From: Holtermannia corniformis
Lineage: Eukaryota > Basidiomycota > Tremellomycetes > Holtermanniales
Assembly (NCBI GenBank): GCA_001599935.1
Contig: BCIJ01000041.1
Coordinates: 1 to 47,256, forward strand
Reading direction: 5' to 3'
DNA length: 47,256 nucleotides
A model generated the notes under the pieces. That model ran no database searches, was not told the DNA's origin, and worked only from the letters and a program-made list of their open reading frames with translations. Position 1 is the first letter of the stretch, and every line of letters begins with the position of its first letter. The translations under genes and the position numbers were made by a program. Shown here one piece after another: positions 31,398 through 42,437 of this stretch.

Positions 31398-34300
31398 GTG
31401 CAGAACCAAAGGCGCGAGCTAGCCCCTATCATGAGCCACCTCGGCTCACAGATGCACGCCGCAACGTCGCACCCTCTCGTCCAAGCGTGCTTTGTGTTCG
31501 AGACGACCGAGCGAGACAGCGGCAGGCCGTGCTTTGTAGCCGGCTCGAGATTGCACGCACAATTGCAGCTCGAGGTCAAAGCTGACACTGGCATCTCAAT
31601 CCGCGACATCTGGGTCGAGTTCAACGGCCTCCAAGGCGAGCACTGCGTATCAGAGACGGATAAAGCGACTGACATGCCTGTGCAGAGTTCCGCTCGAGAA
31701 GCCAGGTATCAAAGACGACACTGGTCCAAGTCGCAATCCCTTACCAAGGTCCTTTGGCGTCGAGAGGCCAGTCAGACTATGCTGACAAATATCGTCAGGT
31801 CCAGGACTACCGCCGTCCAACGCATGCACACAAGACCGAGCAGTCGGCGATGGTGCAGGGGCAGCTCTCAGGCCCCACTACTGGCGAGCCAAAGCAGGGT
31901 CAGCGCACGCCCACTCATCACCGTTCTGACACCCCACAGGCAGACCTCATTTTCCGTCTCCATTCCACTGCCAAACACCCTTCCTACCTATCTGCAGTCA
32001 GACTCGGGCTCGGTCATTCCAGGAGGGATCACCTACACTCTCCAGGCAGTCATCACAGTGACCGATCGCAATCGTCCCACAATATTGACGCACACGCAAG
32101 ACATTGCAGTCTTCGAACAGCTCGGCTCGGTTCCAGACCGTGACACTGGATGGGCAGAGGAACATGCCGAAAGGCAGAGTCTCTCGGTCCCGAGCGGCAA
32201 GCTCGCCATCGAGGTGCGGAATGCGCAAGGTGGCGGTGGTTGGGGAGTCGAAGGGCGACGAGGCTGTGTCTCGGTGCGAGTCAGGAACGGGACAGACGAC
32301 TTGGTGAATTGCGCTCGTGTCAGACTGTCGAGTCTTGCTGATCTGTGTGCAGACGACGAGCCCGCATCTCAGGGTGTACCGGGTCACCCGTGCCGTATTT
32401 CCCCAACCTGACGGTCCGAACGAAATCGTGCAGTCTAGACAGCTGATACACCAGGCTACATTCACCGGTACGTTCCATACCGTCTTGGTCCCACTCTCTG
32501 CTGACGCAGTCCTCCACAGGGACACGGTATCTGGTGCATCCACGCGCGGAAAGCGTCTTGCTTCTGACGTTTCCGATGGCACCTGGACTACGATCGGTCC
32601 ACGCCCGGGCTGCACTGTCGCGCACAGGCCTCGCTGCACCTCTCTCTCTCGCAAGCGCGAGTGAAAGCCCGGCATACCTCGACCATACATTCGCTGTCGA
32701 AGTGACCGTCGGGCTCGCTGGGATGCAAGGGTCAGTTTGTCGACGTCCAGTCTCACGCCCTTCGCTCACTGAGATCTGCCAGCAGCTCGTCGATACAATG
32801 CACCGCCACAGTTCCATATCACGTCTTCAACGAAGCATCGCTCACACCGGAAATGTGGCTTCAAGCTCAGGTCCAAGCGCAAGAAGCTCGTTCGATCCTG
32901 ACGGCGCAGGCATTACCTCCGCTGCCGCAGTATCAGCTACCTCACATTGGTAGATCGTTTTCGATGCCAACCTTCGCATCAGCGCCGGAGCCGGAGCCGA
33001 TCTGGGTTCTTCCTCCGCCGCAAACTTCACACATGCGTCGTCTTCCCCTTCAAGCGACGACTCCAAGTCCTTACGATCAGCCAATCGCAGGTTTGCCGCT
33101 ACCACGAAGCTACTCTGAGCCTCGCTGGCAATCGCCAGGCTCGACCCCGTCCCAGACGCCCGTTCAGCCGTACATCTACCCACCCACGCCACGAGTCATG
33201 CCAGCGATCGAGGAGGAACCGCCTGAAACCGTCTCCCAACGAACGTCACGTCATCTACGCGAGACGAGCCGTGGACGAGGCCGGAGCTTGAGTCCGGAGC
33301 GTGAGATCGTGGCACCGCCGATGCCCCCAGCGCCATCCGTCGCTCAGCTCCAGAAGCGCACAAGGACACCTTCGGGTCCCAGGCAGTTGCCTCAGATTGC
33401 TCGTGCCCCTGTTCGACGCCAATCCCTACCGCCCCCTTCGCCAGAAGTCCTCTCGCCGAGACCCAAGTCGTTGCACGAAGCAACTTCCTACTTTGATCAA
33501 GCCACGGAAGAAGCCCATGATACCGTCAAGGGCCTCGAAAAACTCGCTTCGGCCATCGAAGCTGAGAAAGGTCCACCAGCAGTAGACGTGGAGAAGACGC
33601 TGCCACCATCGCCAAGAGTCCCGTCGCAGACCCAAGTCGGCCAAAGCAAGCGATCAGTGCTGGACATCTTTGGGCCCGCGAGAACGTCATTGGCTCCAGG
33701 GATCGCATCTGCGAGTCCATCCCCCGGCGTGATACTGCCTTCACCTGCGATGCCCTCCACTCCGGATCTACAGTCCGGAGAGCAGCTACCGGTGACGACG
33801 CCTGCTTCTGCTGTGCTCGAGACTCCCAAAACTTCAGTGATCGTCGGGAGCATGCCCAAAGTGCCGTCACATCGCAAGCTTGACTTTCCTCCTGTATTGG
33901 GCTTTGCAGACGGATCGATTGATGTTCAGCCCTTGGTATGTCATAGGACAGGCGGATGCGTAGACTGACCCCGGCAGAATCGGCTCGGCGATCTCAAGCT
34001 TGCGCCTGCAAGCTCGAGCAGACTAGCTCCGGCGCCTAGTATGACGGCGCCACTGCAGAAGCAAAATCTACAAGCAGCAGACAACGCTCACAAAGGTTCT
34101 GCACGAGGCGGCCGTGGTGGCAAAGTGACTTCGGTCAAGGAGATCTGGGCGAAGAAGATTGAGGCGAGTAAAGACGAGCCAGCCGCTCCCGTCGTCTCGC
34201 GAGCTATACGTCGGCAATCAGCACCCCCGTGCTCAATCTCACCAGCTACGCTGCTTAGTGCGCAGATTGACACCAAGCCCTACAAACCGGCCGTGGTCGA

Positions 34301-34457
34301 TTCCGTGGCATCTCTTGCACGCGCGACGCCGCGGCCACACGGGACGCAAGAGGTCGATGTCGCACTCCTGATGCGTCGTGGTAGCCATGTACGGTCGGGC
34401 GAGCTGGTCCGAGCAAAGTTGCAGCAGCTTGTAAGCAAAGCCGAGCAACGCCAGTGA
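31398..34457 (+). CDS. Arrestin-like (alpha-arrestin type) protein with long disordered tail
   Basis: Alpha-arrestins usually link membrane transporters to ubiquitin ligases (family knowledge). The N-terminal half has arrestin-like beta-strand patterns: GSRLHAQLQLEVKADTGISI, IRDIWVEFNGLQG, TTLVQVAIPYQGP, then TSFSVSIPLPNTLPTYLQ and GSVIPGGITYTLQAVITVTD. The C-terminal half (33000-34457) is Pro/Ser-rich and disordered (YIYPPTPRVMPAIEEEPPE; SEPRWQSPGSTPSQTPVQ), ending KLQQLVSKAEQRQ. The frame shifts between exons and needs several short introns; the junctions at 31635-31970 and 32300-32870 are not resolved. The start could be 31398 or the in-frame ATG at 31431. Confidence 0.6.
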
Positions 34458-34591
34458 TGCATGATCAGCGCTCGTTGCCACATTGCCCTCTACCGGCGAA
34501 CATCTCCGTCGCGACGTCATTCCGCGTGGACGATACCCAAGCAACAGTCGATCACTTGGACGGTCGATCGATGTTGTTGACAACTGCAAAC

Positions 34592-35542
34592 ATGGACAAC
34601 TCGATTCACCCTTGCAGACAGGTCTACAACACCACCATCCACATCGCGGATGGAGTTGTGCGTGCTGACGGCAATCTGCGTCTCTCAGTGAGCGAAGCTG
34701 ATCGCTGCAGACTCTAACAGAGAGAGAACGAGAGCTTGCGGGCATCTCCCTTGATATCTTTCAAGCGAGGTGTACTCTATGGAAGCTTGAGCAGTTCGAG
34801 GTGCGTGCGTCGGCTGGTAGACGGCTCGGTGCTCAAACGACTCGCAGGAAACGGGCACATACCAAGATGCGTTAGTGAACCAGGTAGCGACCGCCGGCTC
34901 GTGTGCAGCTCAGCTAACTCTTACAGGTTTGCGTCCGCGGTTGGGCATAAGCAGATTGGTGGTCAGCTATTCGGCTTGCCGATCGTTACGCAGTCGTCCG
35001 TTACCACCGGACATCTGGTCACTTCCAAAGAGGAAAAGCCTGAAGGCGGCAGCATCTTGCAGATTCGCATGCTACATAGCTTGTGAGTCGTATCTCGTGC
35101 ATCGGGCTCATAGCTGAGCAGAGTCGCTCAGTCATTTCGCCAAACTCATGCTAGGCAAGGTCGTCGTGAGCACTCTGCCGAACGGCGCTGGCGTGCGTAG
35201 CTTAGTAGTGTAACAGGACTTTTCAACAGTGATCACCCTGGAGATCAGCCCAGCTGGCTTCATCGACAAACTGACGGATCGTCCAGAGAGTGATATACCT
35301 CAGAATCCACTGGTCACCGCTTTGCGCGAGTGAGTGTGGACTACAGATGAGTGAACGTCTAACGAATACCCAGTTTGAACGCCGTAGGCGCTCCTGTGTT
35401 CCTGCCGACTCCGACCAACGCGCAGGAAGACGAGGAATGGTGGGAGAAGTACGTCGCTCCGCGCACCGAGCAACTGGAGCGGGAGGCACAGCAGGGTGGT
35501 AGTGGTGGCACACCAGCGCTTGAGCCTTCGAAGCGCGGGTGA
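34592..35542 (+). CDS. Unknown protein, multi-exon
   Basis: I do not recognise the family. Splice signals join MDNSIHPCRQVYNTTIHIAD, TLTERERELAGISLDIFQAR, CTLWKLEQFE, a 23-nt microexon (34848-34870, encoding ETGTYQDA), FASAVGHKQIGGQLFGLPIV, KPEGGSILQIRMLHSFHFAK, LMLGKVVDFSTVITLEISPA and RDLNAVGAPVFLPTPTNAQE. The end is Gly/Glu-rich (ALEPSKRG). The introns have good CTGAC/CTAAC branch sites and the frame is continuous, so it is probably a real conserved gene of about 220-230 residues. The start codon is uncertain. Confidence 0.55.
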
Positions 35543-35569
35543 ACAGCTCATCCGCAACATGCTGCATCA

Positions 35570-35965
35570 TCAGCCTACCCTGCTCGACATGAACTTGTCC
35601 CACGAAGACTGCACGCCCGGAATAGTCAAAACGCTTTGATGTATATCTTCCAGACCTGCGTTTAGCCTAAAAGGCACTCCTCCGAGGTTGCTGATGAGCC
35701 TGCGACGTGTCGAGTGCCGCGTGTCGTACGACGGTGTCCAGCCGTCCGGGATTGAATTCTTTGTCGTGGCGGATGGCCACACGAACTTACCTTGGGCATC
35801 AAAATCTGAATCCTCGACGGGCTGGAAGCACCGTACCGTTGGTAGAGCGAGCCCGTTGACGTAGGATATATCAGTCAAGCAGGCAGAATGCTGTCCACTT
35901 GCGTCTATGACTGTTACGAATGAGTCTCGATTGATGTCGAATCGGTGAATCTCGGCGGAAGACAT
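35570..35965 (-). CDS. Small protein of unrecognised family, tandem paralogue 1
   Basis: A 131-residue intronless ORF starting MSSAEIHRFDINRDSFVTVI. It shares about half its residues with the neighbour at 36243-36665: SFVTVxDASGQHxACL, GLALPxVR, a DFDAxGxF block, GWxPS, RRLIxxLGG and LEDIHxSVLTIPGV. No signal peptide or TM is seen. A TATA-like CTATAAGATAAAAGG lies about 35 bp upstream of the ATG. Unlike nearly all neighbours it has no intron. The paralogous conservation makes it a genuine gene; function unknown. Confidence 0.75.
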   Translation of the reverse strand: MSSAEIHRFDINRDSFVTVIDASGQHSACLTDISYVNGLALPTVRCFQPVEDSDFDAQGKFVWPSATTKNSIPDGWTPSYDTRHSTRRRLISNLGGVPFRLNAGLEDIHQSVLTIPGVQSSWDKFMSSRVG

Positions 35966-36242
35966 GGCGTGAAACGGGCTTGACGGGGTTCACCCGGCGC
36001 CTTTTATCTTATAGTTAATCTTTCCTTACCTTTCATACACGGGATTCCTTTCTCAATCACCACTACGCAGTCTCCTTTGCTGACGGTGTGGATCAAGGGT
36101 ACTCCGGATGTCATCCTCGTTGCTTTGCGGCTACTGTTCTCAAAGGATAGCTCGCGATCCTCAGATCAACGGATGACCGCACGATACCCTTCATCTCTCC
36201 AGTAGTCGCATTACGTTTACACCAGCTGTTCAAGATGATAGT
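35966..36242. other. Intergenic between tandem paralogues
   Basis: Promoter of paralogue 1 (TATA-like near 36007-36020 on the minus strand). Nothing else is identified. Confidence 0.4.
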
Positions 36243-36665
36243 TCAGCCTTGCGTCAGGAGACGAGTACCTCGGCTTTCCGCCACATGTGCTTCCCACGCC
36301 TCCGCGACGCCAGGGATCGTGAGGACACTGTCATGAATGTCCTCCAGATATGCGTTTGGTCGGTACGAACATCCCCCGAGTCGTGTGATCAACCGGCGAT
36401 CCGTCACTTCTTGTATCTGGTTCGATGGGCACCAGCCGTTCAGAGTCTGCACGCGATCAGCCTTGTCCGAAATGAAATTGCCGTGCGCATCGAAGTCTTC
36501 ATCTGTCAAGGGCTCCCAGTAGCGCACAATCGGCAACGCGAGGCCATCATCGCAGACAATTCTGTGAAGACACGCAGCGTGCTGCCCGGAAGCGTCATCT
36601 ACGGTCACGAATGAGGAGCGGGTGAGGTCGAAAGTGTGAACAGTGTCAGTGTGAATGGTACTCAT
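36243..36665 (-). CDS. Small protein of unrecognised family, tandem paralogue 2
   Basis: A 140-residue intronless protein starting MSTIHTDTVHTFDLTRSSFV and ending ESRGTRLLTQG. It aligns end to end with paralogue 1. The frame stays open upstream to an ATG at 36905 (MYVDGSWPNPFVESYP...). I prefer 36665, because the similarity to paralogue 1 begins there and a TATATT-type box lies about 45-50 bp upstream. A longer 220-residue product is possible. Confidence 0.72.
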   Translation of the reverse strand: MSTIHTDTVHTFDLTRSSFVTVDDASGQHAACLHRIVCDDGLALPIVRYWEPLTDEDFDAHGNFISDKADRVQTLNGWCPSNQIQEVTDRRLITRLGGCSYRPNAYLEDIHDSVLTIPGVAEAWEAHVAESRGTRLLTQG

Positions 36666-36917
36666 GCTGATGAGGTAGTGCGCCCACAGGCCTTGCCGTC
36701 GATCATTATGAGTAATATAGAGCGCCGCCTCTAGCCTTGCGAAGCGAAAGGACGCACATTGCGCCAACGCTTGCTCGTTTGTCTCGCTCGGCATGAAGGG
36801 AGGGATCCTTACGATCGGTTCCTCCTTGGTCTCCACAAATGACAGAATGACGCTTCGCGGGTAGCTCTCGACAAAGGGGTTCGGCCAAGATCCATCGACA
36901 TACATGGCTTGCTTGAC

Positions 36918-37543
36918 TCACAGGCCAAGGTAGTACTTCTTTTGTACCAACATCCAAATCAAGCTCGAAGCTGCAGCATGATGAGTTTCAGACCGATCGC
37001 AAGTCATTGGTACGTACTTCCGACGATAAGCGGCGAGTTGACGCCCTTGCCCAACTTTGCGGTCTTGAAGATGAGGACTTCGGACAGGTAGTGGCCGAGT
37101 ACAATGACATAGGAAAGGATGCTGAGATTGTACAGCCTGCGCGTGGTCAGCTTGAGATTGATTGGAATCCATCATCAACCTACGTCGGATTGGTGATGTC
37201 GTACGCGGTCGAAGTGCGGACCCCGGCAGACATCAGAGTCCACGCTGCAAAGAGACGGGCCGCAAGGGGAGACACTGCACGGGCTTCTCAGTGAACTTGA
37301 CACCAAAGCTGCAAGCTGTCTGACCTTCGTCGGCCTTGCCATTGTAGACACGCTTGCTAAGTGACGTCGTGATAAAGTTCTGCACACTGTTGAATATAGC
37401 CAGGCTGGACACGAAAACCATCCAGTACGGGAGGTTTCCGCCCCCGGTGGGTGGTTGTGGGAGCACTGATGTATGAGCTCGTATCAGTCGATCGAGGCGC
37501 CCTCTCTTGTCAGCGCGCACGCACACGCAGACCACGAAGACAT
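36918..37543 (-). CDS. ERG28: Erg28-like ergosterol biosynthesis scaffold protein
   Basis: ER membrane protein that tethers the sterol C4-demethylation enzymes (family knowledge). The short first exon MSSWSA (ATG at 37543) joins LLPQPPTGGGNLPYWMVFVS, then SLAIFNSVQNFITTSLSKRV, VSPLAARLFAAWTLMSAGVR, SILSYVIVLGHYLSEVLIFK and SSLIWMLVQKKYYLGL. This gives about four TM segments and the Erg28 order FNSVQN...R(L/T)FxxWTL...HYxSE. Four introns. Divergent from MED19 over 155 bp. Confidence 0.88.
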
Positions 37544-37698
37544 GTTAGTGTATGAGATGGGAGATGTCTCGTCTGTCCATCTTTATGAACGGCACAGACT
37601 GGTTGGCTGACGTAAGCAGCTTGGTGCGGTTGGCTTCGAGCAGTGTGCAGCTCAACGCTCACTGCGGACGACCTCTTGAGTGAGCGTAGACCCGCGCA

Positions 37699-39038
37699 AT
37701 GGACGAATGGGTCAAGAACGGCGAGAGCAGCGCAGCAGGGGCCAGCGGAACCACGAGACAGGGCGACAGTGGTCTAGAATCCGAAAGTGCAATAGGATAC
37801 CACGATCAACCACACGAAAACCAAGGGACAACTGTCGGTCAAGGCGGCATCTCTGACTCGCGTGAGGCGAACATCATCCCTCACGAATGGAATTGTCAGG
37901 CTTCAGGGCCGAGAGAAAGCCTAACTAACACGGCGTAGCCTACCCTCCCCTACCGCTCCATCCCTCGCTGGACATTCTGTCGCTCGTCAACCTCCGCCCG
38001 CAATTTGACCGCTTTGTCCGGCCGTACCTCGCTTCCCACATAGTCAACCCGGAATTGCAAGTCGTTCCATCGGCAGAGACGGACGCAGCTGCCAACGTCC
38101 AAGTACCCGAGGGCAAGAAACGCAAGAAGAAGAAAGATCCAGGCGCGCTGCGTTTCGAAAAGGGGTACGATGGCCTGATTGAGGATTGCATCGGTTCGTG
38201 TTGCACAGTATCGAGCGGTAGTGCCGGCTGACCTGTACAGATCCTATGCCTCTCAAACCCTCTGACTCGCTCATGTCAATGGTCAGGGGCCCGCCTGCAC
38301 TGGAAGTGGACGAGGTAGAATCCCGGCCGTTTGGCGGAGAGCAGTGGAGATTGGCTTGCAGGTTGGACGTTGGGAAGCAAAGTCAGGTGGGTTGTCTCGC
38401 CGGCACGTAGAGCCAAACCTGACTAGGACCCAGTACGAGGGCGGCACGAAGATTGGCGTCGAGGCGGCCGAGGCGAAGCGACAGGTAAGCGAGACATGAC
38501 AACGTCCTAGTACATGCTGAGCTAGATGCAGCGCAAGAAAGCCAAGAGATCAGCCTCATTGCAGCCGCTGCAACCGTCTTCCGCTACGCCTGCGACTGGA
38601 TCTCCTTACACGCCCTACTTGCTAAACTCTGGCAGCATCGGCGCCAGTCCCGGTACACCACGTCCCGATGCCTCGCTGCGGATCAGCCTGAAGATGCCGG
38701 GTACGCCGAGCTACCGACATCAGTCACAAGTAGCTCAGGCGGCCAAGCGGGGTCGTTCGCAAAGTCGTGGACCTGACCCGAATCGCGGCGCATCGCCAGC
38801 AAATGATGGATCGGGTGGTGCGAGGGCGCAGCGATGGGGCAGTGCAGGACCGGGAGGGGCCAGAACGGCTGCAGCAGTGAGTAGGACTGATCTGCGACAC
38901 ACATAGAACTCATGGGAACTGCAGCCTGCTATCAGTACCGATGTACCTCGCGGTTATCGACCACCATCGCATCCCTCACAACAGCAGCAACAACCCCCGC
39001 AGTCGCACCAACAGAATACATCGACCATCAGGCGATGA
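37699..39038 (+). CDS. MED19: Mediator complex subunit 19 (Rox3-like)
   Basis: RNA polymerase II Mediator head subunit. The acidic/polar N-terminus (MDEWVKNGESSAAGASG) joins across an intron with a TAACTAAC branch to SYPPLPLHPSLDILSLVNLR. It continues PQFDRFVRPYLASHI, the Lys/Arg-rich stretch EGKKRKKKKDPGALRFEKGY and DGLIEDCIGDPMPLKPSDSL, all consistent with the fungal Rox3/Med19 domain. The tail is Ser/Pro-rich with a Gln tract (SQQQQQPPQSHQQN). Six exons or so. The end is TGA at 39038. Confidence 0.75.
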
Positions 39039-39120
39039 CATGCCTAGGTGGTGATGGATGTAGATACCCCATTGATGTACAACATACCCTACATGATTGG
39101 AGTTGCGGTGATACAGGCCA

Positions 39121-40114
39121 TTACAACTTTGCCTTTGCCTGCATACGCTTCTTGAACGCCTTGGCTTCTTGCGCGGGCATGAGAGGGCTTCGCCGCGATA
39201 GCGAGGCCTCGATGACAGGACGGTAGATCTCCGACTGTACGTTGTGTCAGCAGTGAACTTGCGTTATACTAGTCCGCCAACCTTGATGCCGCCCCAAGCC
39301 CCACCGCCAGCTCCCACTTTTGCACCTTCACGCTCGGCGATCCCTCGGGCAAGCGACAGCACGTCCTGTCCCTCGTCGCCCTTGCCTGGGTCTTGCACCA
39401 TTGTGTCGCCGGCCACTGCGTCGACAAGACCAGTCTCCAGCAGCTCGGCTGCCGTCCAACGATGGCCTAGGAGCGTTTTGCGCAGAACCTGGGGAGACGG
39501 ATGCTTGTGCGAAAGGAGGGACGCGAACATGGCTGGGAGCGGTGCGCCGAATGCAATCTTGAACCGGCATGGTCAGTGGTTCAGTCCATAGATTGATTTC
39601 AGGCAGTACCTCGTTCATACAGCACCACGCCTTTTGCCCGACAATGACGCGAAAGTCGCAAGCGAGGGCGAGGACAAAGCCCCCCGCAAAGGCTGATATG
39701 ATTCAGGATATCAAGAATGAGAAGAGAGCGAACGCACCATGCCCATTGATAGCAGCTACTGTCACCAAGGGAAAGGTCAGCAGCCTCAGGACGACTGGAT
39801 CGAAGATGTCTGTGCGCGATAGGCTGAGCTGGCGTCGAAAGGACCCTCGCTGACCTACCGGGAAAGAAGTTTGGGTCCTTGATAGCGCTCTCATAGTCTA
39901 ATCCGTTGCTCCAGAATTTGGGCAAAGCACTCGTGAGGACGACCGAGCCGCCCTTGGCTTCACGCAGCGGGCCATCTCGCCACTGCTGTTCGACAGTATC
40001 GAGTGCTTGGGCCAGAGAAGCCAAGAAACTCGGCGTCAGGCGATTGTCTGGTGGGCTGTTGAGAGTGATTTGCCAAGATGCTGGGCTCAGCGAGCTAACT
40101 TTTACAGTGGACAT
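39121..40114 (-). CDS. Enoyl-CoA hydratase/isomerase family protein, probably peroxisomal
   Basis: Crotonase-fold protein, likely a delta3,delta2-enoyl-CoA isomerase of fatty-acid beta-oxidation. It begins MSTVKVSSLSPASWQITLNS, with VVLTSALPKFWSNGLDYESA, then the oxyanion-hole region VTVAAINGHAFAGGFVLALA, CDFRVIVGQKAWCCMNE, and the AELLETGLVDAV helix. The C-terminus KRMQAKAKL ends in AKL, an SKL-type PTS1, which suggests import into peroxisomes. Three or four short introns. Divergent from CTU2. Confidence 0.88.
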
Positions 40115-40447
40115 GGTTGAGGATGCTCTCGCTTTCGGTTAGGTGGCTCTGCTACCGGACCGCTAACCGCTATACCCGGATCAAGCTGCCTTTTTGCTTG
40201 AACAAGGCTTCGATAGCTGATATCGAGCACAGATGGAAGCTGCAATCCATAGAGCATCTGATACAGGACGGCTGTCTCTAGTAGCGAGGCCTCGCCCGTT
40301 ACAGCTGAAGCTGGAGGCTCCGTATCCTGCACCCCTAGCACTACGCTAGTACAATAGTAGCACTTGCAGCAAATCACGTGTCACTGCCGATTTCTGAAAC
40401 GACAAGATGTTGAGAGACGTTAACGTTGCACCAAGATTACGAGCACA
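40115..40447. promoter_or_regulatory. Divergent intergenic region
   Basis: 333 bp between the enoyl-CoA isomerase-like gene and CTU2. A minus-strand frame is open here (about 90 codons) but has no recognisable features. I regard it as chance or UTR. Confidence 0.4.
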
Positions 40448-42345
40448 ATGTCGTGTGGGAACGTACCGGAAGATGGCCAAGTGACTACAGATGGGCTGCC
40501 GCAGGAGGAGACTCTGATGCTGCGTGAGTTGCCACTCGCAAAGGTGCCAGCACTCACAGAGCCGCAGGAAAGCCCAAGCTGAGAACGGCAATCTGCATCA
40601 GATGCAAGGAGCGACAGAGCGCCATCGTAGTGGGCACCATCAGCTTCTGCAAGTACGTCGTATCGCTCACATGAGCGGCCTTGCTGATCTCACATTGTGC
40701 AGAGAGTGCTTTCGCTTGCAGTATGCTTCCAAAGTGCTCAAGTCTATCAATACAGCCATGGCGGCATCGAATGGAAGAGCGGAGGCTGCTCCTGTTCAGC
40801 GCAGCAAGAGGGGTGGCAAAGGTCCAAACACGTCCAAGCTCCCGATCCGACGACCCGACCCTCAAGCCGGCAACGTCTTGTTTGGCTTGAGCGGCGGTAG
40901 CGGCAGTCTCTCTATGCTGCACGTACTAGCGGACAATGAGTACCTCGCACAAGCTCAGCAAGTCTCGAATGAGGGAGAGGATGAGCGAGGCAAGCTCCGA
41001 AGCGTGTGGCCTCGCGCTTGGGTCTGTCACGTCGACTTTTCGGATGTGGTGGCTGGGGTGCGTGCAGCGAGCTCGGACGTCACCAGACACTGACATGGCA
41101 CAGGTTCCCAATTTAACAGAGAGCCTGCGAACTCAAGTTGAAGGCCTTGGGCTGCGCTTTGTTAGCGTCAAAGCGGAAGACGCCTTCGACTGCACGCTGC
41201 CCGAACGCCTCGCAAGCAGTTTCGGGACCGGGGTCGCGTCGGGCTTTGGGGAACTGAGCCGCTTGCAAGTCGACATGAGGTCGAAAGGTATGCTGGCTCT
41301 CTGCTACGTTTGGCCCAGCTGACTCGGTCCAGACCTTGTCATCCAATCCTCGGCGCCTTCCTCCTCGAGACCACCTATCGAGGCGCTATTGAGTCTGCTC
41401 GCATCACTGCCGCCAACATCGCGTCCGGCAGTCTTGTCCAACATCCTGCATTCGCTGCTGCGTGTCGTCGCTGGCGCCTTGCCTTCTGTCACGCACCTAC
41501 TCCTCGGCGACACATCATCACGCCAAGCTCAGAACATTATTGCGCAGACGGCGAGTGGCGCCGGTTGGACCTTGCCGCTGCATCTTGCCTCTTGGTCGCC
41601 TCTGCTCGATTCGGGGAACATCTTTCGCATCAAACCGATGAAGACACTCTCGCTGAGTGAAGCCGCGTACTGGTGTCACCTGCGTAACGCCGAGACTTTC
41701 AACGCAAGGAACTGGGACGCGATCAGGGCTTTAGATGGAACTGTCATACGTGCTGGCGGTGATGCGCGTGGCAAGAGTGCCAGCGCAACGCTCGAAGGTC
41801 TGACAGAGCGTGCGTACCCACTGCGCGCTTGGCGACACTGACAGTCGGTCTGCAGAGTTCATCGCTGGTCTGGGCGCATCCCATCCCTCAACCGTGTCAA
41901 CAATCGCGCGAACCGGCGAGAAGCTCATGTTCCGGGGTAGCCGAGACCCTGACCAAGCTCGCAAGGGATTGTGTCCCATTTGCCAACAGTATGTCACACC
42001 GTTGCAAACGGCCTTGACTGATCGTCATACAGGCCTGCGGAGCCGTCCAGCCTCGAGTGGAAGTCACGAACAGCTATTACGGCGTTTCCCCACAAGCAGC
42101 CCGATCTCACAATGGGCAGTTTGCACGACGCATTGCCCGAACCCGACGCTGTGGGACTAGCATCGTTGCTCTGCTATGGCTGCTTGACGGCGTTGACGGC
42201 GCCACTGTCAGCGGCGCAAATACGACAGCAAGAGGACGCGGTGGTCGAGCTGCCTAGCTGGGTGCACCGTACTGTACAGAGTCGAGTCGAGCGGAGCGAG
42301 ATGCGGAACGAGATCGCCGAGTTTTTCATCGATGAAGAGGCATGA
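40448..42345 (+). CDS. CTU2: Cytoplasmic tRNA 2-thiolation protein 2
   Basis: With CTU1/Ncs6 it thiolates wobble U34 of cytosolic tRNAs. The N-terminal zinc finger is in CIRCKERQSAIVVGTISFCK. The degenerate PP-loop is VLFGLSGGSGSLSMLHVL, where the Asp of SGGxDS is absent, as expected for Ctu2. It continues LLGDTSSRQAQNIIAQTASG and PMKTLSLSEAAYWCHL, with a second zinc site in LCPICQQ and CYGCLTAL. The end is EIAEFFIDEEA. At least six exons; intron 1 is only about 38 nt. Convergent with the Rds1-type gene. Confidence 0.9.
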
Positions 42346-42437
42346 GTCCGAGATTATGAGGTAGCAAAACAACAACGACAATATGATGCATGCGATGCTC
42401 CTCCCAGAAATCAGACAACGACGAGGCCCTGTACAGC

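Noticed and set aside
31630..31690. GC donor in the arrestin-like gene (GCGAGC)
   Set aside because: A normal GTATCA donor a few bases downstream with a CAGAG acceptor keeps the same frame.
40102..40377. Minus-strand ORF between the isomerase-like gene and CTU2
   Set aside because: It overlaps the start region of the isomerase-like gene in another frame, has no recognisable motif and lacks splice-supported extension.
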